A stretch of DNA of 64,000 bases from Heliopora coerulea. Taxonomy: Eukaryota; Cnidaria; Anthozoa; Scleralcyonacea; Helioporidae. The position numbers and the translations under genes are program-made. A model generated the notes under the pieces. The model was not told where the DNA came from. It worked only from the letters and a program-made list of their open reading frames with translations, and ran no database searches. The DNA lies in assembly GCA_030142905.1 (NCBI GenBank), contig JASJOG010000564.1, positions 47,667 to 111,666 on the forward strand, written 5' to 3'. Positions 1 to 9,896 of this stretch are shown one piece after another. How positions within the stretch are numbered: the first letter of the stretch is position 1; each line of letters starts with the position of its first letter.

Positions 1-45
1 TCATCAAGGGGATGAGCCTTGCCCCTTAATGAATTAAACTTGAGG
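1..45 (-). repeat. Partial copy of a dispersed palindromic repeat (family P)
   Basis: The stretch resembles one end of the copies at 5799-5901, 13990-14070 and 16719-16821. They share a GGGGCAAGG-type terminal motif ending near TTAA and an inner GATGAG motif. This copy lies in minus orientation and is cut by the window edge. The terminal motif occurs inverted at both ends of the fuller copies, which suggests a small foldback or MITE-like element with no coding capacity. Confidence 0.55.
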
Positions 46-1080
46 GAGCACAGTTAAGCTCTATGGAACAGTTTTGCATAAGGAAAGGTACCTTCAAATA
101 GATACTATTGACTATACATCCTTATTGTCAAATGAATGCATTTTTAAAAAGAAAAAAGTACTTTGATTTCATCTCCTTGAGAAAATGTTTTGTGAGCATG
201 TGCCCCTCTTGTCCGCTAGTTACTACGCCCCTCACTTTCTTGGACCACAATTTATTTGTTCCACAACTTCATAAAGTCAAGTTTATTGGCTTCAAAGATG
301 AGCAGCAATATGCCTTTATGATGGTTCAGGTCTGCTTCACAAATTTGGGGGGAAGGCAATTCACCTGGTATCAAAAAAGGTAGGGCTTCACCCTTAAGAT
401 TTATTGCATCGTAGGCTGGAAAAAATGTGTTTTCATCATGTGAAATGAGAATCAGAGTCTTTCTAACAGCTGATGTAATTATAAATTGAATTACAATTAG
501 AGTTTTGGGCAAAGATCACCAAATGAAAAATCTTTGCCAGTATTTCAGTACATTCAGTTCCTTGATTATTTTTAAATCTGTAATTTCTGCATAAATAAGT
601 TAACTGGTGATTCAAATGAACTGTCCTCAGCAACTGCAATATTTCCTAGGTAAAAACGTCTCAACCCCCTTAAGGCGAAGACGTCAAATCTCAAGCGAGA
701 ATATCACAACATATTTACCATCCCTAAAGTTAGCACCGACAACAGTCGACTTTCCCCATGAAATATACTTGGAAAATTACAGCATAAATTATGGCTGTAA
801 AACCAATGAAGTACTTTTTTAACTAAGTAAATTTACTTTCATCTCGGAAAAATACTTTAGTAATGGCCAAACCACAACTCTTACCAAGGTCATATGGTAT
901 CTGAAGTGATATCGACCACAATGCACGGCTTCGTTTCACATTTCTCCATCGTTCACAACACCGATACAAATGATTTCCCAAAGAATTATATCATTTCCTG
1001 CCACTTCGCAACATTAAAATCAAAGAATTTTCGAAATTTACATTCCGTAATTACTCTCGGAACAGACGGTGATCACCGAC
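46..1080. other. Upstream intergenic sequence, no gene seen
   Basis: Short open frames occur here on both strands, but none shows a recognisable domain, splice context or sustained coding bias. From about 860 CpG dinucleotides become more frequent, which fits the approach to the promoter of the gene starting at 1347. Nothing else can be supported. Confidence 0.5.
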
Positions 1081-1346
1081 GATATTCCGATTACAAGTGC
1101 AATCGTAACTGAATCGGGACTAGACGTGCGTTACGTTTTTGGTCACGTGCTACTATGTTTTGCTGATATGTTCGAAAGTTATCTTAGGTGATTTGATAGA
1201 AATATTTTAAAGCTTTGGTGATCGGTTTCCGTTTCTTATGATTCGTGGACGTGTTAATGGTGTTGCTTAAAAAATAAATTCGGTGTCGTAAGTTGAAATT
1301 TGTAGTTAGAAGTGGCTGGAAACGACAGGAAGTTCGTTGAGAAGTC
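1081..1346 (+). promoter_or_regulatory. Probable promoter and 5' UTR of the TAB2/TAB3-like gene
   Basis: The segment is richer in CpG than its surroundings, contains a CACGTG E-box-type hexamer near 1145, and leads directly into the initiator ATG at 1347. No TATA box is evident at a convincing distance. The transcription start cannot be fixed from sequence; the 5' UTR probably covers the last 50-150 bases. Confidence 0.35.
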
Positions 1347-4300
1347 ATGGCTGCAGAAAGCCAGGAAGATGGGCAGCCATTGATTGAAAAATACCTAGGA
1401 AAGTTCCCAGAAATTCCGGAGCAAATTCTGGCAAGAATAGTTCGAGAGGTGAGTCTTTGAAATGTTCCGGTCTCCTGATCCTTGTACTTGTTAGTCACGT
1501 CAAGTTCCAGAGAGCATTTTTAGATCAAGAGCAAGTTTACTATGGCAATCTGAGAATGGATTCCGAGTTGTTTATTTAAAATAGCAACCCCTTTATCAGA
1601 AGCCATTTCATGTCAGGTTTCTGACACTCGTCAAAAAACTTAGAAACAAGACAGTTACTTTCAGCCCTAACAACGACGTGGACGTTTTCGCAGTCTCGAA
1701 ACAGGATATCAACGTTAGTTCACGTAGAGCCTTTCGTCCCTATTTTATAAAATGACAAGGATCTTCGACGCAGTGATGGGGATTGCCAAATGGAACGGCC
1801 TTTGTTTGGGTGTAATTAATTTGGTACTGTAATTAATGAAATTATGTAAGTATTCCAAAAAATCGGGCTTGGCAAGAATGTCACTTAGTCGCTGTTTTGT
1901 TGAGAAGTTTATGTGAAGTATTTTTAGCAATTTAATCGTTGTGGTTACCATGTCGGGAGGAGAATTTCCTCCTCCAGGGGAAGTTACCACTCAATGGGGA
2001 ATCGCTGGGTCAACTGAAGTATCTAATTCACATTGAGTTTTGACAAAAATACATTGGCATAATCTTAAATTTACTTAATATCTTAAGTTTGCTTAAACAT
2101 CTTGGAACAAAATCTTGTGGTGAAAAATCTAAAGACAGAAAAATTTGAAAGGATACTGTAAAATATGTCATCCTTCATGTATTGGAAATAATAGTTTTCT
2201 TGTAATGGTGATGATTTATTATCCCATGGGTTTTTTACATGTGTATGAACCAATTTTTTTATGGTTAAGACAGCTTTTTCAAATTTCTGTTGCACTTTCT
2301 TTTTTCAGTATGGGACTGATCCAGATTACTGCCTCAGGATTTTGGAAGGAGAAAGCATAAAATGTCTCTATGGAAGTTCCCCAACTCATGACATTCCTAA
2401 TTTTCTCATGAAAGGGCTTAAAGCTATTGGACCTAAAGTTGGTCCTGGATCAACTGCCAATTCAGGCTCTCCGGTTGGCTTCAACCGTAGCAATTCAACG
2501 GGCAGCACTAGTTCAGGACATTCAAGTGGTCGTTCAACCCCTGTCAATGTAATACCAACCCCATGGGTTGTCCCCAAGTCTCATGCACCAGTAACAAATG
2601 CTGGTTACACCCTGACACCTAACCAGTACTCAAGTGTTCCACCTAGTCATATGTCATCTGGAATGGTATATTCACCTATTAATAGCAGTTATCATCATCC
2701 AACAGCTGGTGCAGGTCACCATGGTTTATTGACCACTCCAGGTGGTATTCTTCATTTTACAGCCATGCCTAGTGGCAGGCAGATTTCACCCAGAGAGAGC
2801 TATCCACCATTAAATGACAATGCTTATACACAAGGTACCATTCCTGGTTTGACGGGGGCAGGTAATAGGATTAATCAGACATCACCAAATGTTGTTTATC
2901 CACTCCATAGCACAAATGATTTTTACCAGATTAATACCACAGATGTTACAACATCAACTGGTAGCAGTAGGACTTCTCCAGCTAGTGTCTGTCCATTGAC
3001 TAGTGGTGCTCAAGAGGTATGTCTTGATCCAACTTATTACTCATTGGCTAGCAATCATAGTTCACATTCTGGTCAGATGCACCATCCAGTGAGCACTGTT
3101 GGTGATAAATCAGCTTACTATGTTACCACAAATCCACCTCAATTTGACACCAGAAGTCAGACACTGCCTGCTGGTTCATCTCGTGTTCCAGGAGCTGTTA
3201 TTTTACCAAGTCCATATAGTACAGTTACGGGAAATGAGACACAACGTCTGCCAGTAAATGCTGGGTTTGTACCAATAAATCCTCTGACAATGGTAAACAG
3301 ACCTGATACTGAACAAACGTATGTTTCAACATCAAGTGAAGCTCTCATTCCTGCCATTCCCAATCAAGTGGTAAGACCAGGGGTTCCTAGTCCAGAAGAG
3401 TATCAGAGACCCATATTCAGTGGCATTGGGCCAGTATCAACAGCATCAAGACAACCCATCGCTAATGATGAATATCTTAAAGGTTTGTCATGGCAGTTAT
3501 GTCACTAAGGAATAATAAAAATTGAGAGGTCAAAGGAGTGTAAGAACTTTAGATTGATTTATTGTTGTTTTTTGCTTTGGTTTGATAAAAGTCTTTGGAA
3601 CTTAGAGGGTCCTTTGATGCTTAGAGCACTTCAACTCAAGTTTCACTTGAGTTAATTATAATCATGTGAGCTTAATTCGTACATTCAAACTCTCTCACAC
3701 CCCATGGGATTACTTTAATTCATAACACCTTGCATTGCATAGCGAGAGTGCTAAGATTAAGGACCACAAACCTTAGTGTACACCTAAGCACGTGGTTAGT
3801 TTCTGAATCAAGCTGACAATTGCAAACACAGCTGGTTATACCCACATTATCCTATGCTTGAAATCTCTTTAGCCAAATACCCAGTATATTTTTACTTTTT
3901 TTTTCCAGCTTGTCTTTCACAACAAAGGAAGAGGTTTCAAAATCTCCGTAAGGTATTTTATACCAATGTCTATGTTGTTAAGACATAAGTCATTATTAAG
4001 TTTTGATGGTGTAATCATTTACTATTAAAAACAACAGATTTGAAATATGTGAGTACAGGTTTGAAACACAACAGTGTTATTGTGTAATTTGAGCAGTTGT
4101 CTGTCAGTTTATTTGAAGAATGAAAGTATGGTACTTGCATAAAAATACTGAGTGTATAATGTTTATAGATTTTTTTGGTAGGAATTAAGAAAGTATTGAT
4201 GAGAGCTTGGCCATAACTTAATAGAGATGAAAGATCGTCAAGCTCTATACTCAGAAAACAATTTCTGAGCCCCAGACAGGGGGCTCTATACTCAGGAATC

Positions 4301-7300
4301 ATTTTCTGAGTATAGAGCTTGATGGTCTTTCATCTCAAGTTATATCCAAGCTCTCACATTTCTAAAATCATAAACTGCATCCATCATTATTAATATATAG
4401 TGGCTTCCACTTAGGTCACACATTCATGTCGAACTTCCACCTAGCTCACCATCTGAGTCTTGGTAGCTCAATGGTTGGAGCATCTCACCAGTCATCAGAA
4501 GGTTGTAGGTTTGATCCCTGTCTGGGGCTCAGAAATCATTTTCTGAGTATAGAGCTTGATGATCTTTCATCTCTCTTAAGTTATATCCAAGCTCTCACAT
4601 TTCTAAAAAGTAAAATGTTGGTTATTGATTTTTATTAAGGAGCATGTCCATGCATATATACATAATTTCACAGTTTTTTTCCTCACAACTTAATCCAAGG
4701 GTCAACTTTTTTAAAGGAGGTTCACATTGAAAAAGAACGACTGGAAATACTTATCAAGGAAATATCAGATCGAGATCATGACTTGTACGACCTGAGGTAT
4801 CTTGTGGCTCCTAATCCAACAGTAAGTTTCCTTAAAAAATTTTAAGTGCTGTATTATTATGTTAGTGCCTTAGTTTTGAAACTTGTTCCCTGGCATTTCA
4901 CCCCATTTAAATGACTGCATTTGGTTACTGTTTCTTTCAATAATATATTTAAAGAAATATGATTTCATTCAACAGTGAAATGGGAAAACTTTGTCTTCTG
5001 TGTTTGGTATTTATTAGAACGAGCAAATACAACAGCTTTTGAAAGAAAATGATCATTTGAAAAGGGCTATTGAGGAAATATCTAAAAACATTGATAAAGT
5101 GGAAAATGGCCAAGGTAAGGTCAAAGTGTTTTATTTAGTTTTGGTCTGTGTGATAGTCAAGGCATAACTTTTTTAAACTTTAAAAAGACTTTGAAGACTT
5201 TTCTCAGCTTATTCAAGTCCTTATCCCATTGTACTATAGAGCTTCAGGAAGATGATGATTCATCCAAATAATAATAATAATAATAATAAATTATAATCTC
5301 TTCAATTTCAATTTTTTAAATTTAATTTTCTCTTAAACAATCTTGTGAACCCTTTGACATTAAATTTTTCTGTCTCGTGGTTCACTTTATATGTTGGGTT
5401 TACTAATACTATGAAATGATATGGATAGTAGTTGTTAGGTTAGGAATTTGATTTCTATTTCCTTGGATGTTCACTTTTCAAAAACATGGATTGATAGTTC
5501 TTTCTCCATTTGCAGATGTTTTGCGTCCACCTGATCCCAGGCTTCACACACCTCATCGCATTGTTCCCAGTCCTCGGCCAAAGGGTAAGGTTTATGGGTT
5601 GGGTTGTTCCTAATTTTAAGATGTGACCTGGGACTTTATAAGGATTTGAAAGTCAAAGCATCTTAGTTTAAATTGTGAGGTGAGTTGAAAGTAAGCCTTG
5701 TTTGATGCTTTTGAGCACTAGATGTTTTGCATTTCTAAATCGTCAAGTTAACCCAGCAAAATTGAAGAACTTAATCTGAACATGAAAGTTTCTGGAAATT
5801 AACCGGTTAAGGGGTAAGGACACACTCTATCATTTTACTCTGGCTAATGCCAGACAATTTTACTTGTCAAGGGGATTAGCCCTGCCCCTTCATGAGTTAA
5901 AGACCGAACTATATATATAGAGTAGAGTTGGTATTTATTAGGTTATCAAGAAAATCTTTATGTTGATGGTTAGCAGCTTACAATCCTACAATAACATCAA
6001 CAATTTGAGAATAATACACCCTGGGGCAGTGGTATTTTTAACATGAGTATTGACTGGAAGTACCAAAAATGGGGGAGTAAAAGCAAACAAAAAGAAATAA
6101 ATAATAGTAGCATAGCAAAATAAATATATCTCATTTAAAATCCTATACACTGTAGTCATTGGTAAGAACACTGCAATTTCTGAATTTGAATTCTGGTAAG
6201 AGAGAATCAGCAATCCAAATTTCTGATAGTCACATTAATTTAGGTAAAATGCTTTACTGGTTCTTGATAGTGGGGTACTGTAATTCTTAAACTTCATTTT
6301 GTTTCATTTACTCTAGAACCATTTGATAGGTCCAATAGTGTTCCTTGTCTGCCAGCTTCCATTGATAATGGTAAGGTCAATATTATTTTTATGACTGAGA
6401 TTTTGAACCATCTAATGAGAGCAGAATGCATGTACACTGTAGAGGACTGTGGAAATAGTGATTATGATGAGTTGCTGGAGACAGGGCAAACACTTGAGCA
6501 CAAAATAAAAATGTAAAAATGGACAGATGCACCAAGCTGTCCTTAGGCTAGATTTTACAGTTGATTTTTCATGACATTTTATATATTTACATAATGTACA
6601 CTAAATAAATTGGTATCTTTTAAAATGTTTGAAATGAAAACATATTTAATGTTGGAGTAACATAAATCCATGCCATAAACATGTCAGTGTGATAAAGATT
6701 GTATAATGGTTTTCCCAGAAAAAAACTAGAAACCTATGAAACAAATTGAAATGAATACTGTTAGTTTCACAATGTTATTTCATTTTAAAATGGGTTTGAT
6801 GCTTAACTTGTTTGTTAAAGCTGCCTGGATGTCTATTAAATAATTTTCAAAGTCTAGCTTTATATTCAAGTTATAAGTTCAGTTTCACTGGTTTGTGTTG
6901 ATTTTCATTAGGTCAAAAACCACCATTAGGCAGACCTCTTTCAGAACATGATCTTAATATCAATCTTGATCAAAGGACTGTGCAATGTAAGTACTGCATG
7001 TTTAGTTTAAAACAGTTAGTAATTAAAAGGCTTTGATTTGGAAATGGCTTATCATTGCCAACTGTCAGCTGGAAAAGGCTTTTGCTAATTACTGATGTTA
7101 ACAAACCTTTTGTGAAGCATACACAAATTTCATTGTTTACACAATTGTAAATTCATGTCTAGATCGGCTGACTCCACCTTCAGACTCAAGTTTGGAAGAC
7201 TGGAGCTTGGTAAATCGAGAAATAAACTGTATCCTACCAGATCCAAACGTAGGACCAACACATAATGATGAAGGTACAGTCAGTATTCATGTTAGTAAAT

Positions 7301-9346
7301 AAGATTTTAAAAAAATTTAAAGGGAATTTGATACTTCTTCAGGCATAATTTGTGGATTGTGCTAGGACATTTTGGTGTAAAATGTATTGAAAATAGTTCT
7401 AGCATTTTGATTATATTTGTTTGGCTGGATTCAAAATTTTATAGCCTTTGGATTTGAGAAGGTGAAAATGGAAAATAAAGTATGGTCAATTGTCAGATAT
7501 CAATTAAATCACTAAGCCTCATAAGTCATTGTTTTGGGTATGTCTTATTGAGGTAGTTTCCCATACAGTAGAACTTTGCTGACTTGAACTACCAAAGGCA
7601 GTGAGAAATAGTTTGAGTTAGCAGGGGTTTGAGTTATTGGGGTGGGCATTGGATTTCAAGCATCATGCTAACAGTTTATAAGGTATTGTGGTTTTATGAT
7701 AACTATTACAAGTCATTTTGGTGCAGTCAGTTAAGAATATTTTAATTTTTCTTCATGGATAGGGTTGATTGTGTTGTCGTTAATACTGATATTACCATAC
7801 TGCAATGTCTGCCACTATGGGTTGAGTAGCTGTCTATAATGAAATTGCTATTCCACAACACATGTACAAGTTCAGTGAATTTGAATGTCTGGCTCTTTTA
7901 GATATGGCAGTACAAATTTATGAAAGCCCCACAAAATAAACTGGATAAACTAGAACGGTTATGATAGGCTATTCACAACTAATTTGTAAGACATTTTAAG
8001 GATTGTTGTGCATTATTCACCCTAGATAATACTCTGGAAAGGTCTTTCATGGGCTTGAATTACATTTCCATACATTGTCATGTTATCAGTAAAGATTCAA
8101 GATTCTGACTAGTCAAACAGCTATGCCCAGACACTTTCAGGCTCACTGACCAACATTTGCAAGATAGAGTTCAAATTAACATGGTAAATCTGAGCCTAGG
8201 GAGTATAAAATTGGTTTGAGTTAGCAGGGAGTTCAAATTAACTGAGTTCAAGTTATATGATAGTAAATGATAGGGAAAATGGGATCAAATCTGAAAGAAA
8301 TTGAATTTGGTTCAAGTTAGCAAGGTTCTCCTGTGTTAAAAATTAATTTTTACTTGGGAATTTTCAAGTTTGTCTGAGAAAGATATGCTTTTGTTACAAA
8401 CATTCTCATGTTTGTAATTTAAAAGAATCATTGCTTCCAAGTAAGGCAAATGAGGTCACTAAGATGAACATGAGAGAATGTTTAATTATTGAGCAATTTT
8501 TAATAGAGTCAGTAAAACCTTAAATTTTGCCAATTACATTTGAAGATGATAATAACAATCCCCCAAACGAAGCACAACCAGATCTTTGGCAACATGATTC
8601 TGGGTGGGAGAAGTGGATTTGGCATAGATTTTAGTTGTTGCAACCTCTTCATTTAATGAAAACAATGTCAGGATTGCCAATCATGAAATGTTAGCACTCT
8701 CAACAACTTTATTGACAAGCTCAAATTTGGAGCTAGGTAATAATGGAACTGCTAACCATGATGATGTTGGAAGTTCTCACTTATTATTCCTGTTCAGGTT
8801 TACTGCTTTGATATAAAAGGATAAAAATACTTTTTATTGTTAAGGTATCTTGTATTTGTATTAGCTTGTTTTTCAGTTCAGTTTTGAGGTCAAGAATATC
8901 CCTTTAACTGAAAAAAAATTTTCTGTGATGTTTAAAGTACCTCTTAAAGTAATGTGTGCTAAACAAGCAGTAGGTGCTTTATTGCATTTAAAACATGAAG
9001 CTACAGTGGAATGTATTAGAAACAGTTAAGCATGTACTGCCAGATTTTTTCATGGCTTTAAAAATTAACTTAAGTTAACCATTTCATATGTTAATTAAAG
9101 AATTAGTTTGATGTTGTGTGAGCAGAAGGAACTAGACAGTGGATCTATGTTAAATTTGAAAGACAAGACACGTCACAATTATGATTTACTCCATGAATTA
9201 TCAAGGAATTTCTTAAAACTGCTTTTAACAGCTTACTTATGGTTTTCTGGATTCTTTCTTTAGGTGCACAGTGGAGTTGTTCTAAATGCACCTTCCTGAA
9301 TCATGGAAGCCTTCTTGTTTGTGAGATATGTGGTACTAACCGATAG
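1347..9346 (+). CDS. TAB2: TAB2/TAB3-like TAK1-binding adaptor (CUE, coiled coil, NZF)
   Basis: Nine coding exons join in frame to 628 residues plus stop: 1347-1448, 2309-3482, 4700-4821, 5018-5114, 5516-5584, 6317-6370, 6912-6986, 7163-7273 and 9264-9346, all with GT-AG introns. Residues about 11-52 form a CUE ubiquitin-binding domain (FPEIPE core), split by intron 1. Residues about 55-425 are a long Ser/Thr/Pro-rich low-complexity linker encoded by one large exon. Residues 430-500 are charged and heptad-like, where family members have a coiled coil that helps bind TAK1. The C terminus is an NZF finger with W605 and zinc ligands C607, C610, C621 and C624, including the CTFLN motif that contacts ubiquitin in this family. 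TAB2 and TAB3 bridge K63-linked ubiquitin to TAK1 upstream of NF-kB and JNK signalling in the cytoplasm. Length is near vertebrate TAB2/TAB3 (about 700). The sequence probably predates the TAB2/TAB3 split. The exon 3 acceptor is the least certain: 4699 keeps frame, whereas the AG at 4716 does not. Confidence 0.92.
4201..4280 (-). mobile_element. Truncated tRNA-derived SINE (family 1), reverse copy
   Basis: The block is the reverse complement of the 3' body of the full element at 4455-4606. It keeps the motif around TATACTCAGAAA and the GAGAGCTTGG end, and lacks the tRNA-like head. It sits back-to-back with the forward fragment at 4281-4366, so the two form a near-perfect inverted repeat in intron 2 of the TAB2-like gene. 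Confidence 0.6.
4281..4366 (+). mobile_element. 5'-truncated tRNA-derived SINE (family 1), forward copy
   Basis: It matches the 3' body of the full element at 4455-4606, running from the CTCTATACTCAG-type segment to the AAGCTCTCACATTTCTAAA end. The tRNA-like promoter head is missing. Its pairing with the preceding reverse fragment could form a stable hairpin in the intron RNA. Confidence 0.6.
4455..4606 (+). mobile_element. tRNA-derived SINE (family 1), most complete copy
   Basis: The 5' head has a Pol III A-box-like segment (GGTAGCTCAATGGTTGGAGC) and, about 40 bases later, a B-box-like segment (GGTTTGATCCC). A unique body ending AAGCTCTCACATTTCTAAA follows. Acceptor-stem pairing and an anticodon arm are absent, so it is not a functional tRNA. 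Related heads occur at 18630-18915 in the OSCP1 gene. Confidence 0.75.
5268..5290 (+). repeat. (AAT)n microsatellite
   Basis: A short run of ATA/AAT trinucleotides lies in intron 4 of the TAB2-like gene. Confidence 0.85.
5799..5901 (-). repeat. Dispersed palindromic repeat (family P), near-complete copy
   Basis: Both ends carry inverted versions of a motif around TTAAGGGGTAAGG / CCTGCCCCTTCATGAGTTAA, enclosing a middle with GGCTAATGCCAGACAATTTT. The reverse complement aligns along its length with 16719-16821. It lies in intron 5 of the TAB2-like gene. The structure fits a non-autonomous MITE; no transposase source can be named. Confidence 0.65.
7566..8335. mobile_element. MITE with pogo/Tc1-mariner-style ends
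   Basis: The left end CAGTAGAACTTTGCTGACTT is matched, inverted, by the right end, whose reverse complement reads CAGGAGAACCTTGCTAACTT. TA lies outside the left end and close to the right. Further copies of the 'GAGTTAGCAGGG / TTCAAGTTAGC' motif lie inside. At about 770 bp with no intact reading frame it is non-autonomous and decayed. It sits in intron 8 of the TAB2-like gene. Confidence 0.6.
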
Positions 9347-9849
9347 TGGGCTGTATTTGATTCATCCAAAAACATTCAAGACTTCCTTGATGGTTTTATA
9401 GTAAATATTTTTACATGGGTCAATATAGCATGCAAAGAAATTATTTAACTGTTGTTAGTATTCAGACTCTTGTGACAAATATCAATGTTTAAAAAAAAAT
9501 ATAAATGACAAATTGAAGCAAAAAAGAATTACATGGTTTTTAAAAACTCACTAGTGCATGTTCTTCCAAGTTCCACGAGAAACCATGATATATCCAATTA
9601 ATAATATGCTCATTACTGTCACCTTAAAATTGCACTGCTCTTAGCCAATCAGAAATGAGGAATTTTTTTCATATATATCATGGGAGTTTAAGTCTTAAGC
9701 CCATTTTCCACTAGGTGAATTTTGTTTTGCAGATCAACTTCTCATTGTTCAAATTCAATAGACCCATCATCAGATCCAGCTGAAAGTCCATGATAGAAAA
9801 AAAAGTGCTTCTCACGAAAAATTTGTGCAGTGGAAAAGGACCTTTAAAC
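9347..9849. other. Convergent intergenic region and 3' UTR of the TAB2-like gene
   Basis: This AT-rich sequence lies between two genes that point at each other. No canonical AATAAA was found for the plus-strand gene; weak variant hexamers such as AATATA and TATAAA occur near 9500. No coding region is seen. Confidence 0.5.
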
Positions 9850-9855
9850 TTTATT
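9850..9855 (-). terminator. Polyadenylation signal AATAAA for the MGME1-like gene
   Basis: On the minus strand the canonical AATAAA hexamer lies about 42 bases beyond the TGA stop at 9897-9899, a suitable position for 3' end formation with a very short 3' UTR. Confidence 0.55.
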
Positions 9856-9896
9856 CTTACTCAGCAAACATTTCTTTTCATGTCATTTCACAATGG

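Noticed and set aside
3625..3660. Short inverted repeat around ACTCAAGTTTCACTTGAGT
   Set aside because: The arms are only 8 bases and isolated in an intron; no element boundary or second copy supports it.
4716..4821. Alternative acceptor at 4715-4716 for TAB2-like exon 3
   Set aside because: Joining it to the donor after 3482 shifts the frame and gives an early stop; the acceptor at 4698-4699 keeps the frame.
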